DNA from: Candidatus Omnitrophota bacterium
Lineage (GTDB): Bacteria; Omnitrophota; Gorgyraeia; Zapsychrales; JANLHA01
Length of the DNA stretch: 8,148 bases
NCBI GenBank assembly: GCA_023247815.1
Contig: JAHFFS010000056.1
Coordinates: forward strand, 1-8,148
Reading direction: 5' to 3'
Position 1 is the stretch's first letter. Every line of letters begins with the position of its first letter. Shown piece by piece: positions 1-5,920 of the stretch. The position numbers and the translations under genes are program-made. The notes beneath the pieces are model-generated. The model was not told the origin of the DNA. It saw only the letters and a program-made list of their open reading frames with translations, and made no database searches.

Positions 1-525
1 ATGGATTATCCACAGACGTTAGAGAAGGAAGGTCTCACGTACAATGCCCCGAAGATTTACGCTTATGGAACTTTGGTGCTTTGGACGATGAATGGCGTGG
101 ATCTGTCAAAAGGGATCAAGGTCCTCAGTGATCCCACCGTCGGGAAAATAGCCATTGCCTCTCCTAAAACCGCGCCGTATGGACGTCAAGCCGTCAACGC
201 GGTAAAATATTACGATCTTTACACGAAGGTCAACAAAAAGTTTGTTTATGGTGAGAGCGTCGCGCAGACGAATCAATTCATCATGTCCAAAGCCGCTGAT
301 GTTGGCGTGACAGCCAAATCGATTGTGCTGGCTCCCAACATGAAGGATCAGGGGCAATGGATCGAAATCGAAAAGGCCGCTTATGAACCGATCGCGCAGG
401 GTGTTGTCATCCTCAAACACGCGCGGAAAGGAAATTTGGAAGACGCCAAAAAGTTTTTCGGTTTCCTTTATTCCAATGAGGCTGGGGAGATTTTCAAAAA
501 ATATGGTTATATCTTGCCACAATAA
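1..525 (+). CDS. modA: Molybdate ABC transporter substrate-binding protein ModA, 3' part (5' end outside window)
   Basis: This is the C-terminal 174 residues of a periplasmic molybdate/tungstate-binding protein that delivers oxyanion to ModBC. Family features are a TAPYG segment (about fragment residues 57-61), GESVAQTNQF near 82-91, an AADVG stretch near 98-102 and an AAYEPIAQ motif whose Tyr is residue 128. In ModA proteins a Tyr in this position helps bind the oxyanion. ModA proteins are usually about 250 residues with a signal peptide, so about 70-80 residues are missing. The ATG at base 1 is probably an internal methionine, because the fragment starts in the middle of the first lobe. The reading frame ends at TAA 523-525. 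The next gene starts 56 bp later in the mod operon. Identification as a ModA-type binding protein is firm; molybdate versus tungstate preference cannot be read from sequence. Confidence 0.93.
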   Translation: MDYPQTLEKEGLTYNAPKIYAYGTLVLWTMNGVDLSKGIKVLSDPTVGKIAIASPKTAPYGRQAVNAVKYYDLYTKVNKKFVYGESVAQTNQFIMSKAADVGVTAKSIVLAPNMKDQGQWIEIEKAAYEPIAQGVVILKHARKGNLEDAKKFFGFLYSNEAGEIFKKYGYILPQ

Positions 526-581
526 GCGAGAATAATAGAGGTCAGTGGAATTTTTTAAAACTCAACCCGTAGAGGTTAAGC

Positions 582-989
582 ATGAACAAACTTAAAGGAA
601 AAATTAAGGACATCCAATCCTCAGACAATATCTCCATCATTCATGTGGATGTTGAGGGGGATGTTTTTAGTTCCATTGTTTTGGAAGGGAAGAAAGGAGG
701 GGCGAATTATAAAATCAAAGATGACGTGACGCTGCTTTTTAAGGAAACTGAAGTCGGGATCGCGAAAGATTTGACTGGCATGATCAGTTTCCGAAATCGT
801 TTCAAATCCGTGATCACGAAAGTAGACAAAGGCCCGATCTTAGCCAAGGTCACACTCCGCTATAGAAATCACACGATTGAGTCGATCATCTCAACGCAAT
901 CCGTCCTGCAAATGAAACTCAAAGACAAAGAAGAAGTAGAGTGGCTGGTTAAAACCAATGAAGTGACATTGATGAAAAATCCCGCATGA
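582..989 (+). CDS. Stand-alone tandem Mop/TOBE-domain molybdate-binding protein
   Basis: This 135-residue cytoplasmic protein has no signal peptide and no helix-turn-helix. It is two copies of a roughly 65-residue Mop/TOBE fold. The first runs about residues 1-64 and begins LKGKIKDI; the second runs about 67-133 and begins SFRNRFKSVITKV. The copies end in matching segments, KETEVGIAKD and KTNEVTLMKN, which supports an internal duplication. Mop domains bind molybdate or tungstate oxyanions, as in molbindins and the C-terminal half of ModE. The gene lies between modA and modB, with AGAGG at 571-575 six bases before the ATG, and it overlaps modB by four bases. A role as an oxyanion buffer, or as a sensor that lacks a DNA-binding domain, is inferred from domain and context. 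I recall similar modA-mop-modB-modC orders in Campylobacterota, unchecked here. The fold call is good; the exact role is open. Confidence 0.85.
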   Translation: MNKLKGKIKDIQSSDNISIIHVDVEGDVFSSIVLEGKKGGANYKIKDDVTLLFKETEVGIAKDLTGMISFRNRFKSVITKVDKGPILAKVTLRYRNHTIESIISTQSVLQMKLKDKEEVEWLVKTNEVTLMKNPA

Positions 990-1660
990 GCCTTGACTGG
1001 AACCCACTGATTCTGACATTCCAATTGGCATTGGTGACGACAATCATTCTGATGTTCGTCGGGATTCCACTTGCCTATTGGATTGCGTTGACCCGCGGCA
1101 AATGGAAATATGTCATCGAGCCACTGGTCAGCATGCCGTTGGTGCTGCCGCCTACGGTGTTAGGTTTTTATATCCTCCTTTTTTTTAGCCCACGCTCGTT
1201 TTTAGGAAGTTTTCTAGAAACATTTTTTCATGTCAAAGTCGTTTTTACATTTTTGGGATTGGTGATCGGGTCGGTGTTATTCAGTCTGCCGTTTATGGTG
1301 AATCCGATCAAAGCGGGATTTCAAAGTTTCCCAAAGTCTTTGATTGAGGCATCTTATGCTTTGGGAAAATCCAAAAAGGAAACCTTGTTGAAGGTGATCC
1401 TTCCGAACATCAAACCGGCTCTATGGACGGGGATCGTGATGGCCTTTGCCCACACGATCGGAGAATTTGGTGTTGTTTTGATGATCGGCGGAAACATCCC
1501 CGGCGAAACACGAGTGGCGTCCATCGCGATCTTTGGTGAGGTTGAAGCGTTGAACTATTCGGCCGCCAATTTCTATTCAGGTATCCTGTTTTTAATTTCT
1601 TTTGGAATCTTATTTGTCTTGAATGTCGTCAATAAAAAAGACTTCAAGGTCATGTCATGA
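986..1660 (+). CDS. modB: Molybdate ABC transporter permease ModB
   Basis: This is a 224-residue inner-membrane permease, the normal length for ModB. It forms the transport channel as a dimer bound to ModC. Hydrophobic segments begin near residue 7 and recur through the protein, giving about five to six membrane helices. The cytoplasmic coupling (EAA) loop is clear: EASYALGKSKKETL starts at Glu121 and is followed by LPNIKPAL. A HTIGEFG segment with Gly159-Glu160-Phe161-Gly162 follows, typical of the ModB/CysTW permease family. The ATG at 986 overlaps the stop of the preceding Mop gene in ATGA, so translation is probably coupled; no strong ribosome binding site is visible. The gene ends in another ATGA overlap with modC. 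Its flanking ModA and ModC partners make the molybdate assignment secure over sulfate permeases. Confidence 0.95.
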   Translation: MSLDWNPLILTFQLALVTTIILMFVGIPLAYWIALTRGKWKYVIEPLVSMPLVLPPTVLGFYILLFFSPRSFLGSFLETFFHVKVVFTFLGLVIGSVLFSLPFMVNPIKAGFQSFPKSLIEASYALGKSKKETLLKVILPNIKPALWTGIVMAFAHTIGEFGVVLMIGGNIPGETRVASIAIFGEVEALNYSAANFYSGILFLISFGILFVLNVVNKKDFKVMS

Positions 1661-2529
1661 TAAAAGTAAGGGCCAAGAAAAATTTGTTGACAAGTCACGG
1701 CCCAATGCGGCTTGCGGTGGATTTTCAGATACCTGATAAGGAACTGATAACCCTTTTCGGCCCGTCGGGCTCCGGCAAAACAACGATTCTGCGAATGATC
1801 GCGGGTCTGACCGATCCTGAAGAAGGATTCATCCAGGTGGAGGATGAAGTCTGGTTTGACAGCGACAAAGGCATCAACCGGCCTGTTCAAGAAAGGCAAA
1901 TCAGTTTTGTTTTTCAAGATTACAATCTTTTTCCGAACATGACCATCCTGGAAAATTTGCGGTACGCCCTGAAAGACAAAAAGGAAGAGGGATTGGTTTA
2001 TGAATTGTTAGAAATGACGCGGCTCACGGAACTGAAAGATCGCAAACCCGCAACGCTTTCCGGTGGGCAAAAACAGCGGGTGGCGTTGATCCGGGCTTTG
2101 TTAAGGAAACCAAAGATTTTTTTATTGGACGAACCGCTTTCTTCCTTGGATTTGGAGCTACGACTGAAATTGCAGGATGAAATACTCGCCCTTTATGAGC
2201 GTCTTAAGATCCCAACTGTTTTTGTCACACATGACTTGAGTGAAATTTTTAAAATTTCCAGCCAAATTTTTATTTTAGAACAAGGGAAGATCAGTCGTTC
2301 CGGCAAACCAAGCGCGATTTTTGGAGAAGAGGCCTTGAGCGGCAAATTCAAATTTGTGGGGAATATCCTGGAGCTCAAGAGAGAAGATTTCCTTTATATT
2401 GTGACGGTCCAAATCGGAAATCACTTGACGAAGGTTGTCGCGACCGAAGATGAAGCGAAAGATTGGCATGTCGGTGATCGCGTTCTGGTCGCTGCTAAGG
2501 CTTTTAATCCGATCATTATGAGAATATGA
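1657..2529 (+). CDS. modC: Molybdate ABC transporter ATP-binding protein ModC
   Basis: This 290-residue cytoplasmic ATPase powers molybdate import through ModB. The nucleotide-binding domain is complete: Walker A GPSGSGKTT at residues 35-43, Q-loop Gln87, signature LSGGQ at 134-138, Walker B IFLLDEP at 154-160, D-loop SLD at 163-165 and switch His192. After about residue 225 a TOBE-like C-terminal domain follows, starting near FVGNILELK and ending IIMRI. This domain binds oxyanion or regulates activity in ModC proteins. At 290 residues it is shorter than the roughly 350-residue E. coli protein. The ATG at 1657 overlaps the modB stop, and AAGG at 1646-1649 lies seven bases before it. The operon contains three TOBE units, one here and two in the separate Mop protein. 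All catalytic residues are present, so it should be functional. Confidence 0.95.
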   Translation: MIKVRAKKNLLTSHGPMRLAVDFQIPDKELITLFGPSGSGKTTILRMIAGLTDPEEGFIQVEDEVWFDSDKGINRPVQERQISFVFQDYNLFPNMTILENLRYALKDKKEEGLVYELLEMTRLTELKDRKPATLSGGQKQRVALIRALLRKPKIFLLDEPLSSLDLELRLKLQDEILALYERLKIPTVFVTHDLSEIFKISSQIFILEQGKISRSGKPSAIFGEEALSGKFKFVGNILELKREDFLYIVTVQIGNHLTKVVATEDEAKDWHVGDRVLVAAKAFNPIIMRI

Positions 2530-2550
2530 AGGCCCGTTGAAATTTTGAGA

Positions 2551-3072
2551 ATGCGCAAATTAACTCATCAGGAAATTGTTGAACGTCAGCAGCGCCGAGC
2601 AAAGGAAATGGCCATTCCTTTGATTGTTGTTTTGGATAATATCAGAAGCCTACACAACGTCGGCGCTATTTTCCGGACCGCCGATGGAGTCGGTGTTGAA
2701 AAGCTTTGGCTCTGCGGGATAACGGGTTTTCCTCCCCAGTCGCAAATTACGAAGACCGCCCTTGGAGCCGAAGACCGTGTTCCCTGGGAGCACTCCCACG
2801 ATGTTCTTGCCGTTGTGACGTCTTTGAAAAACCGAGGCCATGCTATTATTGCTTTGGAGCAGACTGAGCAAAGTCTTAATTTTGATCAGTTTGAAGTTCC
2901 TTTTCCGATCTGTCTGATTGTTGGCAATGAAATTGAAGGGATCTCACCGGAACTCCTCTCCCTTTGCGATGGTGCCGTGGAAATCCCGATGGCCGGTGCG
3001 AAGAATTCGCTCAATGCCGCGGTTGCCTTTGGGGTCGTGGCGTATCAGATCCGCTCGCAGTTTACGAAGTAG
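2551..3072 (+). CDS. SpoU/TrmH-family RNA 2'-O-ribose methyltransferase
   Basis: This 173-residue SPOUT-fold enzyme uses S-adenosylmethionine to methylate a ribose 2'-OH in tRNA or rRNA. The three SpoU motifs are visible. Motif 1 is NIRSLHNVGAIFRTAD with Asn30, Asn36 and catalytic-type Arg42. Motif 2 is IVGNEIEG around residues 123-130. Motif 3 is IPMAGAKNSLN with Pro146, Ser153 and Asn155, which forms the trefoil-knot cofactor site. There is no extra N-terminal RNA-binding (L30e-like) domain as in RlmB/TsnR, so it is a minimal catalytic unit like short TrmH or TrmL-like proteins. The exact nucleotide target cannot be assigned, so no symbol is given. The ATG at 2551 is chosen; an in-frame TTG at 2545 would add two residues, and neither has a strong ribosome binding site. 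The gene starts 21 bp after modC and may be co-transcribed with it without functional linkage. Confidence 0.9.
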   Translation: MRKLTHQEIVERQQRRAKEMAIPLIVVLDNIRSLHNVGAIFRTADGVGVEKLWLCGITGFPPQSQITKTALGAEDRVPWEHSHDVLAVVTSLKNRGHAIIALEQTEQSLNFDQFEVPFPICLIVGNEIEGISPELLSLCDGAVEIPMAGAKNSLNAAVAFGVVAYQIRSQFTK

Positions 3073-3089
3073 GGTTAAGTTTCATGTCG

Positions 3090-3121
3090 CAGGTCTCAAG
3101 CGATTTACAACTTGAGACTTG
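3090..3121 (+). other. Inverted repeat (RNA hairpin) after the methyltransferase gene, possible terminator
   Basis: Bases 3090-3100 and 3111-3121 can pair as an 11-bp stem containing one G-T pair. The inner eight pairs (GTCTCAAG with CTTGAGAC) are perfect, and the loop is 10 nt. It begins 18 nt after the methyltransferase stop codon, where a terminator is expected. No T-run follows directly; the nearest (3142-3147) is about 20 nt downstream, so it is not a canonical intrinsic terminator. It could protect the mRNA 3' end or assist factor-dependent termination. The pentamer ACTTG occurs three times at 3110-3135. Confidence 0.45.
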
Positions 3122-3157
3122 GTGCCCGGGACTTGTTTCAATTTTTTACTTCGTCGC

Positions 3158-3187
3158 TTGCTGAATTCGCTGTTCATACGATATACT
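3158..3187 (+). promoter_or_regulatory. Candidate sigma70-type promoter of the kinase/receiver operon
   Basis: A -35-like TTGCTG (3158-3163, three of six consensus positions) and a -10-like TATACT (3182-3187, five of six) are separated by 18 bp. Transcription would start near 3194, giving a leader of under 20 nt before the kinase ATG at 3212. The position between a candidate 3' hairpin and the first gene of a two-gene operon supports it. It is a motif match only. Confidence 0.45.
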
Positions 3188-3211
3188 ATTTGAGTAAGCA
3201 CGCCATAAATC

Positions 3212-5260
3212 ATGAAACCTATCTCAGAATATATGACAAAAAGTATCATCTCGGTCGTTGATGATACTCCGCTCATCGAATCGCTCAAACTCATGCGCCG
3301 AGAGAAAATCGGCGCGCTTTTGGTCAGGGATCGCCAGGATGAGCCCATCGGTATTTTTACCGAACGGGACCTCTTGGCTAAACTCGATGTGGCCAGACCG
3401 GAACGATTGAAAAACACTGTGATGGCTGACATCATGACCAGAAATCTCATCACTGTTGAGCATGATGAGAATTACAATGAAGTTTTGGACTTGATGCGGC
3501 AGAAAAATATCCGTCATCTACCGGTCACCCAAATGGGCAAGATCGTCGGTATAGTTTCGCTGCGGGACATCATGTGCCGCTACCAGGAAAGCCTGGAAGC
3601 TTTGTTTGCGAAGCGTGAAACCCAGCTTTTGGCGAACATCGAAAAGATCCGTGAGTCAGAAGAAAGATTCCGGACGATTTTTCATAATTCGGCCGTTGCG
3701 ATCACCTTCGCCGATGAAAAGGAACGGATTGTCGCCTGCAATAAGCTGGCCGTGAATTTATTGGGTTTTGAAACAAAAGAATTGCTCAACAAGACCGTCC
3801 GTTCCTTATATCCTCCCGAAGAATGGAAGAGGATCCGGTCTTATCAAATTCGTCAGCATGGGAAAGATCGTCATCTGGAAACCCAGGTTTACGATAAAGA
3901 CGGATGTTTGATTGATGTTGACATCTCCATCAGTGTTTTGAAAAATCCCGACGGTGAAATCACGGGATCGATCGGCATCATGCGGGACATCCGCGAACGT
4001 AAGCAGATGGCCGTCAAGCTCGATCAATCGCTGCGGGAGTTGAAGAACATCAAGTCGGGGCTGGACCATCACGCGATTGTGGCGATCACTGACCCGGCAG
4101 GTAAGATCATTTATGCCAATGACAAATTTTGTGAGATCTCGCAATACAGCCGGCAGGAATTGCTTGGCCAAGATCATCGGATCATCAATTCTGGATATCA
4201 TTCGAAAGATTTTTTCCGGAATTTGTGGAAGACGATTGCCAACGGAAAAGTCTGGAAGGGAGAGATCAGGAATCGGGCAAAAGACGGGACGTTTTATTGG
4301 GTTGACAGCACCATTGTCCCTCTGCTCGATGAGAATGGACAGCCTTTCCAATATGTTTCGATCAGAAGCGATATCACCAAACGCAAAGGATTTGAAGATG
4401 AATTGAGGACGTTAAATAAAAATTTGCTAACCAACGCGAACGCTCTCAAGTCCATGGTCCAGGAACGGGAAAAGGCCTATCGACAATTGAAGGAAACGCA
4501 GCAGCAGATGATTCAAATCGAGAAAATGGCGACGATCGGCACATTGGCCGCCGGGTTTGCTCATGAAATCAAAAATCCTTTGGCGGTGATCATGCAGGGC
4601 ATGGAGCGGTTAGAGCGGGCGGCGATCAAAAGGAATGCAGAAGAGGAAATGCCTTATATCAAAATCGTTAAAAGCGCGTCACAGCGGGCCAATGATGTTA
4701 TTACCTCGATCTTGAAATACTCCCGTTCTTCGCAGATGGATATGAAGCCCGTTGATATTTGTCAGGTGATCCATGAATCGGTGTCCTTGATCCGCAACAA
4801 CGCGCAGTTGAATAATGTTCAGATCCACGAAAGTTGTTCGATTTCCCAAAAAATTGTTTACGGGGACCAGCTGATGCTTGAGCAGGTTATTTTTGATTTG
4901 ATGGCCAATGCCATTGACGCGATGCCGCGGGGCGGAGACATCGATATTGTGGTCGGTCATCATATCCCCCAAAAGGGATCGCAAGATCAAGGGCAGGTCG
5001 TTATCAAAATCAAGGACACCGGTGAGGGAATTCCGGAAAATCGCCTTCCGAAAATTTTTGATCCGTTTTATACGACCAAGGAACCGGGCAAAGGAACAGG
5101 CCTGGGGTTGAGCACGGTCTATTTGATCGTCGAGCGGCACCATGGGCATATCAGTGTTGAAAGTAAGCTTAACAAAGGGACGACGTTTACAATCGCCTTG
5201 CCGGTGGAAGACCAAAGCCTTTTAGAACCGACGATGGAAGAAAAGAAATCAAATATCTAA
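3212..5260 (+). CDS. Soluble sensor histidine kinase, CBS-CBS-PAS-PAS-HisKA-HATPase
   Basis: This 682-residue histidine kinase has no signal peptide or membrane segment. The domains in order are: a CBS pair at about 8-124; a short coiled linker at 125-150; PAS1 with PAC at about 150-264; PAS2 with PAC at about 280-392; a coiled coil at about 393-440; the HisKA dimerisation domain with H-box FAHEIKNP and phospho-accepting His451; and a Bergerat-fold ATPase with Asn566 (N-box), DTGEGIP from Asp602 (G1), FDPFYTTK (F-box) and GKGTGLGLS from Gly626 (G2). All catalytic residues are present. CBS pairs in other proteins bind adenosyl ligands such as AMP, ATP or SAM, so the input may be an intracellular energy or metabolite signal; the PAS ligands are unknown. 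The likely partner is the receiver protein 21 bp downstream. The kinase carries no receiver domain itself, and the short charged tail after about residue 665 looks unstructured. The ATG at 3212 has only a weak ribosome binding site, but it directly precedes the first CBS domain. Confidence 0.93.
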   Translation: MKPISEYMTKSIISVVDDTPLIESLKLMRREKIGALLVRDRQDEPIGIFTERDLLAKLDVARPERLKNTVMADIMTRNLITVEHDENYNEVLDLMRQKNIRHLPVTQMGKIVGIVSLRDIMCRYQESLEALFAKRETQLLANIEKIRESEERFRTIFHNSAVAITFADEKERIVACNKLAVNLLGFETKELLNKTVRSLYPPEEWKRIRSYQIRQHGKDRHLETQVYDKDGCLIDVDISISVLKNPDGEITGSIGIMRDIRERKQMAVKLDQSLRELKNIKSGLDHHAIVAITDPAGKIIYANDKFCEISQYSRQELLGQDHRIINSGYHSKDFFRNLWKTIANGKVWKGEIRNRAKDGTFYWVDSTIVPLLDENGQPFQYVSIRSDITKRKGFEDELRTLNKNLLTNANALKSMVQEREKAYRQLKETQQQMIQIEKMATIGTLAAGFAHEIKNPLAVIMQGMERLERAAIKRNAEEEMPYIKIVKSASQRANDVITSILKYSRSSQMDMKPVDICQVIHESVSLIRNNAQLNNVQIHESCSISQKIVYGDQLMLEQVIFDLMANAIDAMPRGGDIDIVVGHHIPQKGSQDQGQVVIKIKDTGEGIPENRLPKIFDPFYTTKEPGKGTGLGLSTVYLIVERHHGHISVESKLNKGTTFTIALPVEDQSLLEPTMEEKKSNI

Positions 5261-5270
5261 CAACCTTAAA

Positions 5271-5275
5271 GGAGG
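5271..5275 (+). promoter_or_regulatory. Strong ribosome binding site fixing a GTG start
   Basis: GGAGG at 5271-5275, within AAAGGAGG, lies six bases before the GTG at 5282. It is the best Shine-Dalgarno sequence in the window and decides the start of the receiver protein. It suggests the receiver is made in excess over the upstream kinase, whose own site is weak. Confidence 0.85.
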
Positions 5276-5281
5276 ATATCT

Positions 5282-5782
5282 GTGTCGGAAAAGAAAAAAA
5301 TCGTTATGATCGATGATGAACAAGAACTTTGCTTCATGGTGAAAGGAAATCTGGAAGATACCGGAGCGTTTGTGGTCGTGACAACTTCAAATGCGTTGGA
5401 AGCGGAAACGCTGGTCCAGCGGGAAAAACCGGACATTGTCCTTTTGGATGTTGTGATGCCGGGCCGCAGGGGAAATGAGATCGCGATCAGTCTTCGAAAA
5501 AATCCGGAAACCAAAAATATTCCTATTGTGATGGTGAGTGGTAAAGGGGAAATGATTTATAACAAAAAAAAGGATGAATTCAAATGGCAGCCGAACAATC
5601 CCATGACCAAAGGTCGGGGGAATCTGCCGGAAGCGAAAGGCGCGGATGCTTTATCCGAGGCTTACGGTGTCGATGATTATGTCTCCAAGCCTTTCACAAC
5701 TGAGCTTTTGGTTGAAGTGATCAATGGGGTTTTTGAAAAAAGAAAAAAAGCCAAACAGAAGGCTGAGGCAGAAGAGCTTTAA
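5282..5782 (+). CDS. Single-domain response regulator with an inserted loop
   Basis: This 166-residue receiver protein has no output domain. The acidic pocket is Asp11-Asp12, the phospho-acceptor is Asp56 in IVLLDVVMPG, the switch hydroxyl is Ser86 in IVMVSGK, and the conserved lysine is Lys136 in YVSKPF. Asp56 to Ser86 is 30 residues, as in CheY (57 to 87). Ser86 to Lys136 is 50 residues against 22 in CheY, so about 28 extra residues (roughly 90-117; Lys, Asn, Gly and Pro rich) are inserted after strand beta4. The C-terminus is a Lys/Glu-rich tail after about residue 150. The start is GTG, supported by a strong ribosome binding site. The gene sits 21 bp after the histidine kinase, so it is probably phosphorylated by it and acts through protein contacts, as a phosphorelay intermediate or allosteric partner. 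Its target is not evident from sequence. Confidence 0.9.
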   Translation: MSEKKKIVMIDDEQELCFMVKGNLEDTGAFVVVTTSNALEAETLVQREKPDIVLLDVVMPGRRGNEIAISLRKNPETKNIPIVMVSGKGEMIYNKKKDEFKWQPNNPMTKGRGNLPEAKGADALSEAYGVDDYVSKPFTTELLVEVINGVFEKRKKAKQKAEAEEL

Positions 5783-5787
5783 TAAAT

Positions 5788-5835
5788 TTTTCATTATTGT
5801 CCCAATTGCCCCAACGACCAAAATGAAAATTTTTT
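5788..5835 (+). terminator. Weak intrinsic terminator candidate after the receiver gene
   Basis: TTTTCATT (5788-5795) pairs perfectly with AATGAAAA (5822-5829). The stem can extend inward through TTG/CAA and TC/GA with single-base bulges, leaving a C-rich loop. Six T residues (5830-5835) follow at once. It starts six bases after the receiver stop codon. The stem is AT-rich and bulged, so termination may be partial, but the arrangement fits an end to the kinase/receiver transcript. Confidence 0.45.
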
Positions 5836-5920
5836 GGCGCTGATCGGCTGCACGCGAAGTGTTGTCGAGTTCATGTTCCGATCTCTTTCCCGTAACAGCG
5901 ATGGTCGGCATTCCGCACAT

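Noticed and set aside
582..989. ModE-type transcriptional regulator
   Set aside because: The protein has only the two Mop/TOBE units and begins directly in the first; there is no room for the winged helix-turn-helix of ModE.
2551..3072. Specific naming as TrmH, TrmL or RlmB
   Set aside because: The catalytic motifs are shared across the family and the short protein has no substrate-specific domain, so the target cannot be read from the sequence.
3125..3130. CCCGGG palindrome as an operator
   Set aside because: It is a six-base palindrome with no spacer and no second copy nearby; this is expected by chance.
3806..4351. A 181-residue minus-strand open frame inside the kinase gene
   Set aside because: It lies opposite well-conserved PAS domains, has no recognisable domain of its own, and mirrors the codon usage of the kinase.
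4679..5215. A 178-residue minus-strand open frame inside the kinase gene
   Set aside because: It lies opposite the histidine-kinase catalytic core with all its motifs; no domain, promoter or ribosome binding site supports it.
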